Positions 1 to 8,889 of a stretch of DNA of 64,000 nt are shown piece by piece (the first letter of the stretch is position 1; every line of letters starts with the position of its first letter). Below the pieces are notes generated by a model, which saw only the letters and a list, made by a program, of their open reading frames with translations, made no database searches and had not been told where the DNA came from. The DNA lies in assembly GCA_947302515.1 (NCBI GenBank), contig CAMYVT010000001.1, forward strand, positions 90,494 to 154,493. Direction: 5' to 3'. Both the position numbers and the translations under genes were made by a program. Source of the DNA: an uncultured Caryophanales bacterium (GTDB lineage Bacteria; Bacillota_I; Bacilli_A; RF39; UBA660).

Positions 1-1305
1 AAAGGATCATTAGAAGTAGTAATGTCTTTCTGTAAAGATATTAATTTATTAAAAACATTTGATAAAAAGAAAGTAGAAAATCAAAATGAAGCTTTAGCAA
101 AAGATGGATATCGTGTAATTGCTGTAGCTAATGGAAAAATAAAAGAAAAAGATGATTATGATGAAAAAGACATAAAAGATTTAACTTTTATGGGATTAGT
201 AGGATTTATAGATCCTATTCGTAAAGAAGTAATAGGTGCTATAAAGAAGTGTTCTTCAGCTGGAATAAAAGTATTAATGGTTACAGGAGATCATCCACTA
301 ACAGCTTTTAAAATAGCCAAAGATTTAAAATTAACAGATAATTACGATGACGTTACTAATGGAGATGAAGTTGATAAACAATTAGCAAAAGGTTTAGATC
401 AGTTTGATGAATTTGTTAAAAGCAAAAAAGTATTTACAAGAGTTACTCCAATTCAAAAATTAAAAATAGTAGAATCATTAAAAAGACAAGATGAATTTGT
501 TGCAGTTACAGGTGATGGCGTAAATGATGCTCCAGCTCTAAGAGCAGCTAATATTGGTATTGCTATGGGAAGTGGAACAGATATAGCAAGAGAAACATCT
601 AAGATGATTGTTATGGATGATAATTTTAATTCAATTGTAAATGGAGTGCTTGAAGGTAGAGTAGCCTATTCAAATATTAGAAAGATTACTTATTATTTAG
701 TATCTTGTGGTTTAGCAGAAGTATTATTCTTCTGTTTATCAATACTAATGGATTTACCAATGCCATTAGTAGCAATTCAATTATTATGGTTAAATGTTGT
801 AACTGATGGTATACAAGACTTTGCCTTATCTTTTGAAAGACCAGAAAAAGATATTATGAAAGAGAAACCGAGAGATCCAAAAGAAAGTTTATTTGATAAG
901 GAATTATTAGAAGAAATAGCTATTTCAGGAATAACAATAGGTTTAGTAGTATTTGGATTATGGGTATATTTATTAAAAGTATTACACATGGGAACACCAT
1001 TAGCCAGAGTATATGTAGTAGCATTAATGGTTATTATTCAAAATATTCATGCCTTTAATTGTAGAAGTGAAAGAAGAAGCGCTTTCTCGGTATCACTAAG
1101 AAGTAATTATATTTTCCTATTCGGAGTTTTAGGTTCAATTATATTAGGAGTAGCTGTACTAGAAATAGATGGATTAAATCTATTCTTAAGAACAACTTCT
1201 CTTCCATATTCACATCTATTAGGATTGTTCTTCTTATCTCTAATAATATTAATTGTAATGGAATGCTATAAAAAAATTAAATATCATAGAGGTTTATATA
1301 AATGA
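1..1305 (+). CDS. P-type cation-transporting ATPase, type II (Ca2+ type), 3' fragment
   Basis: The reading frame is open from base 1 and ends in TGA at 1303-1305, so only the C-terminal part (about 434 codons) lies in the window. It opens on KGSLEVV, the KGA-type nucleotide-binding motif of P-type ATPases. TGDHP (about nt 280) and the hinge TGDGVNDAP (nt 508-534) follow. The last 200 residues hold several hydrophobic segments, including one with NVVTDG, whose Asn and Thr-Asp match the M6 cation site of SERCA/PMCA-like pumps. The phosphorylated DKTGT site and the N-terminal membrane helices lie upstream of the window. The likely role is ATP-driven Ca2+ (or other divalent cation) export across the cell membrane. 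Substrate is inferred from family only. Confidence 0.9.
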   Translation, partial: KGSLEVVMSFCKDINLLKTFDKKKVENQNEALAKDGYRVIAVANGKIKEKDDYDEKDIKDLTFMGLVGFIDPIRKEVIGAIKKCSSAGIKVLMVTGDHPLTAFKIAKDLKLTDNYDDVTNGDEVDKQLAKGLDQFDEFVKSKKVFTRVTPIQKLKIVESLKRQDEFVAVTGDGVNDAPALRAANIGIAMGSGTDIARETSKMIVMDDNFNSIVNGVLEGRVAYSNIRKITYYLVSCGLAEVLFFCLSILMDLPMPLVAIQLLWLNVVTDGIQDFALSFERPEKDIMKEKPRDPKESLFDKELLEEIAISGITIGLVVFGLWVYLLKVLHMGTPLARVYVVALMVIIQNIHAFNCRSERRSAFSVSLRSNYIFLFGVLGSIILGVAVLEIDGLNLFLRTTSLPYSHLLGLFFLSLIILIVMECYKKIKYHRGLYK

Positions 1306-1311
1306 TATAAT
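1303..1311 (+). promoter_or_regulatory. Extended -10 promoter element before transketolase
   Basis: TGATATAAT overlaps the TGA stop of the ATPase gene and lies 24 bases before the tkt start. No convincing -35 is present, so this would be an extended -10 promoter. It suggests tkt can be transcribed separately from the ATPase gene. Confidence 0.5.
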
Positions 1312-1334
1312 ATAAACCAATAGGAGGAATCTAT

Positions 1335-3308
1335 ATGATAAATGAAATTAATATAAAAGAAATTGATCAAGAAAAAATAATTAATCAAATTAGATGTTTA
1401 GGAATTGATATGATTCATGAAGCAAATAGTGGTCATCCAGGAATAGTTTTAGGAGCAGCTCCTGCATTATATGCATTGTATGCTCATCATTTAAACTTTG
1501 ACCCAAAAGATCCAAACTATTTTAATAGAGATCGATTTGTAATGTCAGCAGGGCATGGATCAGCTCTTTTATATTCAATGTTATATATGGCAGGGTTTGA
1601 TTTATCATTAGATGATTTAAAAGCATTTAGACAATTAGATTCAAAAACTCCAGGACATCCAGAAGTAGGAGTAACTCCAGGAGTAGATTGTACTACAGGT
1701 CCTTTAGGACAAGGAATTGCAACTGCAGTAGGAATGGCTATTGCAGAAGCTCAGTTAAGAGAAAAATATAAAGTAATAGATCATTATACTTATGTATTAT
1801 GTGGTGATGGTGATTTAATGGAAGGAATTTCATATGAAGCAGCAGCCATTGCCGGTAATTTAAAATTAAATAGATTAATTGTATTGTATGATTCGAATAA
1901 TATATGTTTAGATGGATCAACAAAAGAGAGTTTTAAAGAAAATGTTGCTATGAGATTTATATCTCAAGGATGGAATGTTATTTCAGTAGAAGATGGAAAT
2001 TCATATGAACTTATTTCTAAAGCAATTACTCAAGCAAAAGGTATTACAGATAAACCAACATTAATAGAAATAAAATCTACTATAGGTAAATATTCAGAAT
2101 TAGAAGGAACATCTAAAGTACATGGATCACCATTAACAGAAGAAGATATTAAAAAGATAAAGGAAAAAATGGGATTAAGAGATATATTTTTCCAAGTATC
2201 CCAACAAGCAATAGATGAATTTAGATATATTATTTCTGAAAGATGTGATAATTTATCAGAAAAATTTAATGAGAAATTATCTAAAATACCTATAACAGAA
2301 AAAGAAGAATTAGAGTTCTTTATGAATCCTAATAAAAAAATAGATTTTAAAAATTATATCTATGATGCTCCAGAAGAAAAAGAAGAATCTCCTCGTGATA
2401 CATCAAAAAAAGTATTAAATGGAATAGTACCAAATACACCATATATGATAGGAGGAGCTGCAGATACTTTTGGACCAAATAAAACATACATTGATGAAGG
2501 AAAAGACTTCACAGTAGATAATAGATTAGGCAAAAATATATATTATGGCGTAAGAGAACATGCTATGGGAGCAATAACAAATGGATTATCTCTATCAGGA
2601 TATAGACCATATTGTTCAACTTTCTTAGCATTTAGTGATTACTTAAGACCGGCTCTCAGAATGGCATCTCTAATGAATTTAGCAAATATTTACATCTTTA
2701 CTCATGATTCTATTAGTGTAGGAGAAGATGGACCAACTCATCAACCAATAGAACAATTATTAGGATTAAGATCATTACCTAATTTTGATGTGTTTAGACC
2801 AGCAGATGCTAATGAAGTAATTGGTTCATATAAAGCAATATTTGCTAAAGAATCATCACCAGCAGCAATACTACTTTCAAGAAATAAATTACCTATATTA
2901 GAATGTACTAATGCAAGTGATGTAGAAAAAGGCGGATATATATTACTAGATACAGAAACTAAACCAGATGGAATAGTAATAAGTAGTGGAGAAGAAATAC
3001 ATTTAGTAATGGAGGCAGCAAAGAATTTAAAAACAAAAGGAATTAATATTAGAGTAGTATCTATGCCTAATATAGGTCGATTTATGGCTCAAGATGATGA
3101 ATATAAAGAATCAGTTCTTCCAGTTGAGGTTAGAAAGATTGTAGTTGAAGCATCTAATTCAATGTCATGGAATCAATTAATATTCTATGATAAATATTTA
3201 ATTACATTAAACAACTTTGGAGCATCAGGCAAATATAAAGATGTTTATAAAAAATATGGATTTGATTCAAAAGATCTGGAAGAAAGAATAGAAGAATTAT
3301 TAAAATAA
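1335..3308 (+). CDS. tkt: Transketolase
   Basis: Thiamine-diphosphate enzyme of the non-oxidative pentose phosphate pathway that moves two-carbon units between sugar phosphates in the cytoplasm. The 657 residues match the usual family length. Visible are SGHPG near residue 31, the TPP motif GDGDLMEG near 156 followed by the expected Asn pair, and the C-half pyrimidine-domain motif with REHAMG, whose Glu408 is the TPP-activating glutamate. HDSI, with GEDGPTHQP, follows at the substrate site. An AGGAGG Shine-Dalgarno sits 8 bases before the ATG. A promoter of the TGATATAAT type lies at the end of the preceding ATPase gene. With the class I aldolase at 55226 it belongs to central sugar metabolism. 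Confidence 0.96.
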   Translation: MINEINIKEIDQEKIINQIRCLGIDMIHEANSGHPGIVLGAAPALYALYAHHLNFDPKDPNYFNRDRFVMSAGHGSALLYSMLYMAGFDLSLDDLKAFRQLDSKTPGHPEVGVTPGVDCTTGPLGQGIATAVGMAIAEAQLREKYKVIDHYTYVLCGDGDLMEGISYEAAAIAGNLKLNRLIVLYDSNNICLDGSTKESFKENVAMRFISQGWNVISVEDGNSYELISKAITQAKGITDKPTLIEIKSTIGKYSELEGTSKVHGSPLTEEDIKKIKEKMGLRDIFFQVSQQAIDEFRYIISERCDNLSEKFNEKLSKIPITEKEELEFFMNPNKKIDFKNYIYDAPEEKEESPRDTSKKVLNGIVPNTPYMIGGAADTFGPNKTYIDEGKDFTVDNRLGKNIYYGVREHAMGAITNGLSLSGYRPYCSTFLAFSDYLRPALRMASLMNLANIYIFTHDSISVGEDGPTHQPIEQLLGLRSLPNFDVFRPADANEVIGSYKAIFAKESSPAAILLSRNKLPILECTNASDVEKGGYILLDTETKPDGIVISSGEEIHLVMEAAKNLKTKGINIRVVSMPNIGRFMAQDDEYKESVLPVEVRKIVVEASNSMSWNQLIFYDKYLITLNNFGASGKYKDVYKKYGFDSKDLEERIEELLK

Positions 3309-3358
3309 CTTGTTTATTATTAAATAATTAGTTAAAATAAAAACAAGGAGATGATTAA

Positions 3359-3568
3359 ATGTTACATGATATTATTATATTAGTAGTAGGTCTTCTTTTA
3401 GGAGCAGTGATTGGATTTTTCTTATCAAGATTCTTTATGAAAGATTATTTAAAGAAAAACCCACCAATTAATGAAGAAATGATTAAAGCATTAATGATGC
3501 AAATGGGAAGAAAACCAAATCAAAAACAAATAAATCAAATGATGAAAGCAATGGAGAAATATCAATAG
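3359..3568 (+). CDS. yneF: YneF family small membrane protein (UPF0154)
   Basis: A 69-residue protein with one N-terminal membrane helix (about residues 4-26) and a basic cytoplasmic tail. The tail carries the family signature: [19 protein letters not shown] followed by a Gln/Asn-rich [10 protein letters not shown] stretch. In Bacillus and relatives yneF commonly lies next to tkt, as here, 50 bases downstream of transketolase. Its molecular function is unknown. The start is supported by AAGGAGATGATT just before the ATG. It likely shares the tkt transcript, which ends at the hairpin overlapping its stop codon. Confidence 0.9.
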   Translation: MLHDIIILVVGLLLGAVIGFFLSRFFMKDYLKKNPPINEEMIKALMMQMGRKPNQKQINQMMKAMEKYQ

Positions 3569-3580
3569 ATATTTCTTTTT
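3554..3580 (+). terminator. Terminator after yneF
   Basis: GAAATATC-AATA-GATATTTC followed by five T. The stem overlaps the yneF stop codon. Confidence 0.65.
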
Positions 3581-3582
3581 CC

Positions 3583-3611
3583 TTGAAAAAAAACTAGTTA
3601 TATGATATAAT
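3583..3611 (+). promoter_or_regulatory. Promoter for the repeat protein at 3637
   Basis: TTGAAA at 3583-3588, a 17-base spacer, then TATAAT at 3606-3611 preceded by TG at 3603. This is a near-consensus sigma-A promoter with an extended -10. Confidence 0.75.
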
Positions 3612-3636
3612 ATTCCTCGCTATAGGGGGATATTAT

Positions 3637-4716
3637 ATGGAAAAGAAAGAATATATAGAGAAATTAAAGAAGTTTGTAGAGGAAAAAAATATATCAATTT
3701 ATGATTATTATTATGCCTATGCTTTAACTATTCGTTCTAATAAAAGATTTGCTTTACCTGAATTTGAACTTAGTAATCCATTCTTAACTGCCGAAGATAT
3801 TACTTTATTATTAAATAGTAAAGAAGAAAGAATAGAAGAATATTATGCTACTGTTATGGCAAGAGTAATTGAATTAAATGAAGAATTATTAAGACAAGAA
3901 GAAATATCAAGAAAAGATATCGAAGAAGTTGTTGAAGAAGAGTTAGGAGAACCACAAGTAACAAGATCTGATATAAAAGAAGCAGTTGAAGAAGAATTAG
4001 GGGAGTCACAAGTAACAAGAACAGAAATAGAAGAAGTAATAAAAGAACAATTAGGAGAACCACAAGTAACAAGAGCTGATATTGAAGAGGTAGTAGAAGC
4101 ACAATTAAATCAATCACAAGTAACAAGAACTGATATAGAAGATATTATTAATAAACAATTAGGAGAAAAACCATCATTAAAAGTAGTGTTAACATCAATA
4201 GGAAGAAAGATAGCTGATTTATTAAATGGATTTGCAGTTATAAAAGAAGAAAAAACAGGTAGAGCTCATTTATATTATCATGATGCAAAAGAAGATTCAT
4301 TAAAAGGTGAAAGAATAATATTAAATAATAAACTAGAAGCAAATTCTGGATACTATGTAAATTATCAAGAATATGTAGATGCAATCTTAAATCCAATACT
4401 AGAACAAAATCCTGAAGAAGTATCATTTGTAAGAGAAGATGGAGAGGAAAAAGCATTAATGGAAGTATTAGAAGAAGCATTTGCCATTCTAAGACAAAAT
4501 GGTGCTATACGATTTGGTAAGGAATTACTAGGAAAAGATATTAGATCATATCAAGACATATTAGATTTACAATTATCAAATAGTGAAGAATTTGCCGGAG
4601 AAGAATTAAAAACAGGAATTTATGTTAGAAGAGATATTCTTACAAGAATATTTGCTAAATATAAAATAAAATATAAAGTAAATCAAATTAAAGATAATAA
4701 AGAAAATCATTTGTAA
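3637..4716 (+). CDS. Unrecognised cytoplasmic protein with five 18-residue repeats
   Basis: I do not recognise this 359-residue protein. Residues 90-179 are five tandem 18-residue units of the form V-T-R-x-[DE]-I-E-E-V-V-E-x-Q-L-G-E-P-Q, strongly acidic and predicted helical, visible as 54-bp DNA repeats at 3904-4173. The N-terminal 85 residues are mixed charged and the C-terminal 175 residues look globular, with no membrane segment or signal peptide. The start is set by AGGGGGAT eight bases upstream, and the gene has its own near-consensus promoter and terminator, so it is a single-gene unit. A structural, scaffolding or multimerisation role for the repeats is only a guess. Confidence 0.75.
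   Translation: MEKKEYIEKLKKFVEEKNISIYDYYYAYALTIRSNKRFALPEFELSNPFLTAEDITLLLNSKEERIEEYYATVMARVIELNEELLRQEEISRKDIEEVVEEELGEPQVTRSDIKEAVEEELGESQVTRTEIEEVIKEQLGEPQVTRADIEEVVEAQLNQSQVTRTDIEDIINKQLGEKPSLKVVLTSIGRKIADLLNGFAVIKEEKTGRAHLYYHDAKEDSLKGERIILNNKLEANSGYYVNYQEYVDAILNPILEQNPEEVSFVREDGEEKALMEVLEEAFAILRQNGAIRFGKELLGKDIRSYQDILDLQLSNSEEFAGEELKTGIYVRRDILTRIFAKYKIKYKVNQIKDNKENHL
3904..4173 (+). repeat. Five tandem 54-bp coding repeats
   Basis: Five in-frame units of 54 bp, each encoding VTRxDIEEVVEEQLGEPQ or a close variant. The DNA has drifted between units, so they are diverged copies. Confidence 0.85.
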
Positions 4717-4732
4717 AAAAATGATTTTTTTT
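4704..4732 (+). terminator. Terminator of the 3637 gene
   Basis: AAATCATTT / AAATGATTT stem followed by T8. The stop codon TAA lies in the loop. Confidence 0.75.
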
Positions 4733-4822
4733 ATGTAAAGTAATTAAAAAAACAGTTTAAAAATAGAAAATTGATTATTATTATTGTAAAATAATAATAG
4801 ATAGTAAAAGTAGGTGATTAAA

Positions 4823-5527
4823 ATGCTAGTAGTTACAGCAAATATGTCATATGAACAATTTAAAAATTTAAAAAATCAAGCACAGGATTATAAAAATGCA
4901 GTTGACTCACTTTCAAGTTCTTTTGGAACTGAAGCATCATCATTAGCAACAAGTGCTAGTGGTATCCAGTTAGATGGATGGATGGATGCAGTTTCAACAA
5001 GATATGGTCATTTTATTGGTGGAATGAAAAATGGATTAACTGCAATTCAAGACGATATAGATGGAGGAGCTTTTTCCACTTTAAAATCAACATTATCAAG
5101 TTTAGTATCAGGTTTAGATAATTGTGCAAATCTCGCATTAAATCTTAGACAAACAAGAAATGAGTTGAATCAAACAAATAAGTATATTTATGTTGAAAAA
5201 CAGGATCCATATAATAGTTCAGATTGGGTAGTAGAAACAACTATCAATCCTGATTATACTGCATTAGAACAAGCCAAACTGAGATATGAAACAGCTTTGA
5301 ATACTGCTGTTGGTTCAGTTAATTCTAATATATTAACTTTAAATGGATTATCATTTGAAGGTCCTGTAATAGAAGATGGTGCATGGGGAGAAATGACACC
5401 AGATGGCTTTAGTACTTCTGGAGGCGATAATTGGAGTGATGGTGCTGGCGCAGGAGGCGGTTTCAGTGGTGGCTCAAGTGGCCGTACAAGCGGCGGTTTC
5501 AGTGGTGGCTCAAGCGGTGCTTTTTAA
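4823..5527 (+). CDS. Unrecognised helical protein with Gly/Ser-rich tail
   Basis: I do not recognise this 234-residue protein. I chose the ATG at 4823 because AGGTGA at 4812-4817 is correctly spaced for it; a GTG in the same frame at 4814 lies inside that site. Residues 1-180 look alpha-helical with amphipathic Ser/Ala/Leu segments and a DGWMDAV motif that faintly recalls WXG100-like helical hairpins. There is no signal peptide or transmembrane helix. The last 40 residues are low complexity (GGFSGGSSG twice) and are encoded by relatively GC-rich DNA containing two 23-bp direct repeats. Non-classical secretion is possible but not shown. It is flanked by terminators on both sides. Confidence 0.7.
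   Translation: MLVVTANMSYEQFKNLKNQAQDYKNAVDSLSSSFGTEASSLATSASGIQLDGWMDAVSTRYGHFIGGMKNGLTAIQDDIDGGAFSTLKSTLSSLVSGLDNCANLALNLRQTRNELNQTNKYIYVEKQDPYNSSDWVVETTINPDYTALEQAKLRYETALNTAVGSVNSNILTLNGLSFEGPVIEDGAWGEMTPDGFSTSGGDNWSDGAGAGGGFSGGSSGRTSGGFSGGSSGAF
5456..5514 (+). repeat. Pair of 23-bp direct repeats in the Gly/Ser tail
   Basis: The same 23 bases occur at 5456-5478 and 5492-5514, each encoding GGFSGGSS. The stretch is markedly richer in G and C than its surroundings. Confidence 0.8.
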
Positions 5528-5551
5528 AAACAAGTTATATACTTGTTTTTT
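5527..5551 (+). terminator. Terminator before uvrC
   Basis: AAAACAAGT-TATAT-ACTTGTTTT stem followed by T. It separates the 4823 gene from uvrC. Confidence 0.75.
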
Positions 5552-5553
5552 AT

Positions 5554-5582
5554 TTGCAAAAATATTCAACAATAAATATAAT
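5554..5582 (+). promoter_or_regulatory. uvrC promoter
   Basis: TTGCAA at 5554-5559, a 17-base spacer and TATAAT at 5577-5582, 26 bases before the uvrC start. Confidence 0.7.
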
Positions 5583-5608
5583 ATAAGTATCAAAAAAGGG
5601 ATGATTTT

Positions 5609-7369
5609 ATGAAAGATTTTAAAGAAAAACTAGCATTAGTACCAACAAAACCTGGAAGCTATCAGATGAAAAATAAAGATGGACTAGTTATATATGTTGG
5701 TAAAGCAAAGAACTTACAAAGAAGATTGAGAAGTTATTTTACTAGAACACTAACAGGTAAAACTAAAATGTTAGTAGATGATATAGATGACTTTGAATAT
5801 ATTGTTACATCTAGTGAATTAGAAAGTTTAATATTAGAAATAACTCTTATAAAAAAATATGATCCCAAATATAATATTTTACTAAGAGATGATAAATCAT
5901 ACCCTTATATAGAATTAACTAATGAAAAATATCCTACATTAAAGATAGTAAGAAATGTTAAAAGAAAAAAGAATAAAAATCATTTATATGGACCATATCC
6001 CAATGTTCCAGCAGCAAGAAAAACAGTAAATGTAATTAATCGTATATATCCTTTAAGAAAATGTGATAAATTAAAAAAAGATCTTTGTCTTTTTTATCAT
6101 ATAAATGAATGTTTAGGTTATTGTAAAAAAGAAATAGATAATAAAGTAATAGAAGATATGAAAAAAGAAATAATTACTTTCTTAAAAGGAGATTCTTCTA
6201 TTATTACTAAAAAAATAGAAAAAGAAATGAATACTGCAAGTGAAAACTTAAATTACGAAAAAGCATTAGAATTAAGAAGTATGTTAGAAGATATAGATAC
6301 AACTCTAAAGAAACAACAAATAGATTTAAATAATACTTCTAATTTTGATCTAGTAAATTATTATTATGATAATAATTATTTGGGAATAGAAATATTCTTT
6401 ATAAGGCAAGGTTTATTATTTGGTAGACATAATGAAATTATTACTTCTATGGGAGATATAGAAAATGAAGTAATAGAATATTTAATAAAATTTTATGATA
6501 AAGGTATACTACCAAATGAACTAATAATACCCAATGATTTAGATGAAGACTTAATAAAAGATTATTTTAATATTAAAGTAACTAAACCTAAAAAAGGTAA
6601 ATTAAAAAAATTAGTAGATCTTGCTAAAGAAAATGCTAAAGAACAAATGAATTTAGAAAAAGAAACTCTAAAGAAAGATGATGAAGAAAGAGAGAAAGCA
6701 CTTATAGAATTAAAACAATTATTAGGATTAAAAGAATTACATCGTATGGAATCATTTGATAATTCTCATTTATTTGGTACTTTCTATGTAGGAGGAATGG
6801 TTGTATTTGATGACTTTTTACCTAATAAAGATTTATATCGTAAATATAAGATATCAACTGAAGTAAAAGATGATTTATCAGCCATGAAAGAAGTACTTTA
6901 TAGAAGATATTTTAAAACTATTATGAATGAATCATATAAACCAGATTTAATAGTAATGGATGGTGGAGAATTACAAATAAAGGCAGCTAAAGAAATATTA
7001 GAATCTTTAAATTTATATATACCAATAATTGGTTTAGTAAAAGATAAAAAACACAGAACAAGTTATATTATGAATGACAAATATGAAAGATTAAATGTAA
7101 AAAAAGATTCAAAATTATTCTTATTTCTTACTAAAATACAAGAAGAAGTACATAGATATGCTATTACATATCATAGAAATATTAAAGCAAAAGGAGCTTT
7201 ATCAAGTGTACTTGATGTTATTCCAGGAATAGGAGAAGTAAGAAAAAAAGAATTATTAAAACATTTTGGTTCTCTAAAAAGAATTAAAGAAGCTAGTATA
7301 GAAGAACTAGAGACAGTAATTGGACATGATACAGCAGAAAAACTCTTTTCTTATTTAAAAGAACTATAG
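5609..7369 (+). CDS. uvrC: UvrABC system protein C (excinuclease subunit)
   Basis: Makes both incisions in nucleotide excision repair, working with UvrA and UvrB. The 586 residues match the family. In order: an N-terminal GIY-YIG nuclease (PGSYQMKNKDG, then IYVGKAKNLQRRLRSYF), a UVR motif (about residues 208-235, AMS-like NYEKALELRSMLEDI), the RNase H-like endonuclease domain starting near the ESFDNSH motif, and C-terminal helix-hairpin-helix motifs (IPGIGEVRKKELLKHFGS). The CxxxC-type cysteine cluster of many UvrC proteins is visible around KCDKLKKDLCLFY. It has its own promoter and is followed 30 bases later by the prepilin-Hint gene, which may be cotranscribed. Confidence 0.96.
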   Translation: MKDFKEKLALVPTKPGSYQMKNKDGLVIYVGKAKNLQRRLRSYFTRTLTGKTKMLVDDIDDFEYIVTSSELESLILEITLIKKYDPKYNILLRDDKSYPYIELTNEKYPTLKIVRNVKRKKNKNHLYGPYPNVPAARKTVNVINRIYPLRKCDKLKKDLCLFYHINECLGYCKKEIDNKVIEDMKKEIITFLKGDSSIITKKIEKEMNTASENLNYEKALELRSMLEDIDTTLKKQQIDLNNTSNFDLVNYYYDNNYLGIEIFFIRQGLLFGRHNEIITSMGDIENEVIEYLIKFYDKGILPNELIIPNDLDEDLIKDYFNIKVTKPKKGKLKKLVDLAKENAKEQMNLEKETLKKDDEEREKALIELKQLLGLKELHRMESFDNSHLFGTFYVGGMVVFDDFLPNKDLYRKYKISTEVKDDLSAMKEVLYRRYFKTIMNESYKPDLIVMDGGELQIKAAKEILESLNLYIPIIGLVKDKKHRTSYIMNDKYERLNVKKDSKLFLFLTKIQEEVHRYAITYHRNIKAKGALSSVLDVIPGIGEVRKKELLKHFGSLKRIKEASIEELETVIGHDTAEKLFSYLKEL

Positions 7370-7399
7370 TAAAATAATAGTAGAGGAGAGGATAATCAA

Positions 7400-8851
7400 A
7401 TGAATAATAAAGGATTTACTTTAGTAGAAATATTAGCTGCCGTTGTAATATTAGGTATTTTATCGACAATGGCAATAGCAGGATATACTAGATATATTGA
7501 CTATTCTAAGAATAAATCATATAAACATATGGCAAAATCTGCAATGACTGCTGCAGAAGAATATTTAATGGATAATCCAAGCATTGCCGTAGCTACAAAA
7601 ATAGTAGATACACCTAATGGAAAAAGATATGAAATAGCAGATCCAAATGCAAATGGAGTACTTTTTTCTACATTGATTGAAGAAGGTTATTTAAATGGAG
7701 CAAGTGATCCTGATAGTAAAGGAAATGATTGTCAAGGAAGAGTAATAATTGGCTTAATTGAAGCAACTTCTAAAGCTGCTCTTGATCAATATATGTATGT
7801 TATTGATCAAAGCTGTGTAAATCATAATGCGAGATATATTTATACTGTAGAAGTAGATGAGACAGGAAATGTTAAAACAGTTGAAGAAGTAGAACAAACA
7901 AGTACACCTTTTTATAAAGAAGAAATAGCTTATTGCCATTACATGACTGGTGGAGGATATGGCACTAATGGTGTAAGAACAAAATCATACTTAAAAACAG
8001 AAAATGTTCAAGTATCTGATTTATTAGTAGATGATTCAGAAAAATTAAAAAATTCTTATTATGTAAAGGCAGATAGTCCGATTATCCAGTGTCTAAGAAA
8101 TAATGGAACAGATTGTATTCAATTGGGTACTGCCGGTGTAGATTATGATGCAATAACAATAAATGGAACAGCACTACCAGCTACATCAGGCTGTTATGTT
8201 GCATTTTATACTTGCTTATCTGGGGAAACAGAAGTAGAAGTATATGATAAAAAGAAAAAGAAGAGAATGAAAAAGAAATTAAAAGATATAACACCAGATG
8301 ATTTAATTTTAGGATGGGATTTTGATAAAGGAGATTATGTCTTTATTGAACCATTATGGATTAAACAAATAGAAATAGTTGAATCATATTACTTAGTTAA
8401 ATTCTCAGATGGTTCATTCCTAGAAGTAATAGGTGATCACAGAATATTTAACTGTGAAGAAAATAGATTTATTAGAGTAATTGATGAAACAAATGTTGGT
8501 ACTCATACTATTAACTCTAAAGGAGAACAAGTAGAAATCATATCTATTGAAGAAATTAAAGAGAAAAATACAAGTTGTAATGTAATAACAAAAGAACATA
8601 TTAATCTATTTGCAAATGGAATTTTAACATCATGGGCATACAATAACTTATATCCAATTAAAGATATGAAGTATCAAAAACAAGATAATATTACATTTAC
8701 AAAAGAAGACTTAAAAGATATTCCAGAAAGATTAATTGAAGGATTAAGATTAACTGAAATTCCAGTAGAATTAATGGGAAGCAAGGAAAAAACTCTTGAA
8801 TCAATTAAAACAGATATAGATAAGATTCTTAATAAAGAACAAAGATTTTAA
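7400..8851 (+). CDS. Prepilin-like protein with C-terminal Hint (intein-like) domain
   Basis: A 483-residue fusion. The N-terminus is a classic class III prepilin signal: short basic leader, cleavage site KG|FTLVE with the conserved Glu5, then a hydrophobic helix of about 20 residues. A pilin-like exported region runs to about residue 270. From Cys272 a Hint domain begins: block A starts CLSGETEVEVYD, block B is represented by GDHRIF (His347), and the C-terminal block reads EHINLFANGI (His400 to Ile408). The canonical C-terminal His-Asn of splicing inteins is replaced by TSW (residues 410-412), and a 71-residue charged tail follows. This pattern suggests N-terminal cleavage (hedgehog or BIL type) rather than full splicing. 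No pilus assembly genes are in the window. An AGGAGAGG site precedes the ATG. Confidence 0.85.
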   Translation: MNNKGFTLVEILAAVVILGILSTMAIAGYTRYIDYSKNKSYKHMAKSAMTAAEEYLMDNPSIAVATKIVDTPNGKRYEIADPNANGVLFSTLIEEGYLNGASDPDSKGNDCQGRVIIGLIEATSKAALDQYMYVIDQSCVNHNARYIYTVEVDETGNVKTVEEVEQTSTPFYKEEIAYCHYMTGGGYGTNGVRTKSYLKTENVQVSDLLVDDSEKLKNSYYVKADSPIIQCLRNNGTDCIQLGTAGVDYDAITINGTALPATSGCYVAFYTCLSGETEVEVYDKKKKKRMKKKLKDITPDDLILGWDFDKGDYVFIEPLWIKQIEIVESYYLVKFSDGSFLEVIGDHRIFNCEENRFIRVIDETNVGTHTINSKGEQVEIISIEEIKEKNTSCNVITKEHINLFANGILTSWAYNNLYPIKDMKYQKQDNITFTKEDLKDIPERLIEGLRLTEIPVELMGSKEKTLESIKTDIDKILNKEQRF

Positions 8852-8856
8852 TAATA

Positions 8857-8882
8857 AAAAGCATCTATAATGATGCTTTTTT
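8857..8882 (+). terminator. Terminator of the prepilin-Hint gene
   Basis: AAAAGCATC-TATAAT-GATGCTTTT followed by T. Located six bases after the stop. Confidence 0.8.
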
Positions 8883-8889
8883 ATTTATA

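Noticed and set aside
3854..4126. Leu-rich minus-strand frame opposite the repeat gene
   Set aside because: It is the complement of Glu/Lys-rich repeats on the plus strand, a composition artefact with no ribosome site.
3904..4173. CRISPR-like array
   Set aside because: Repeats are in-frame, diverged and contiguous, without spacers.
5403..5612. Ala/Val-rich plus frame across the Gly/Ser tail
   Set aside because: It is a shifted reading of the GC-rich repeats and crosses the terminator before uvrC.
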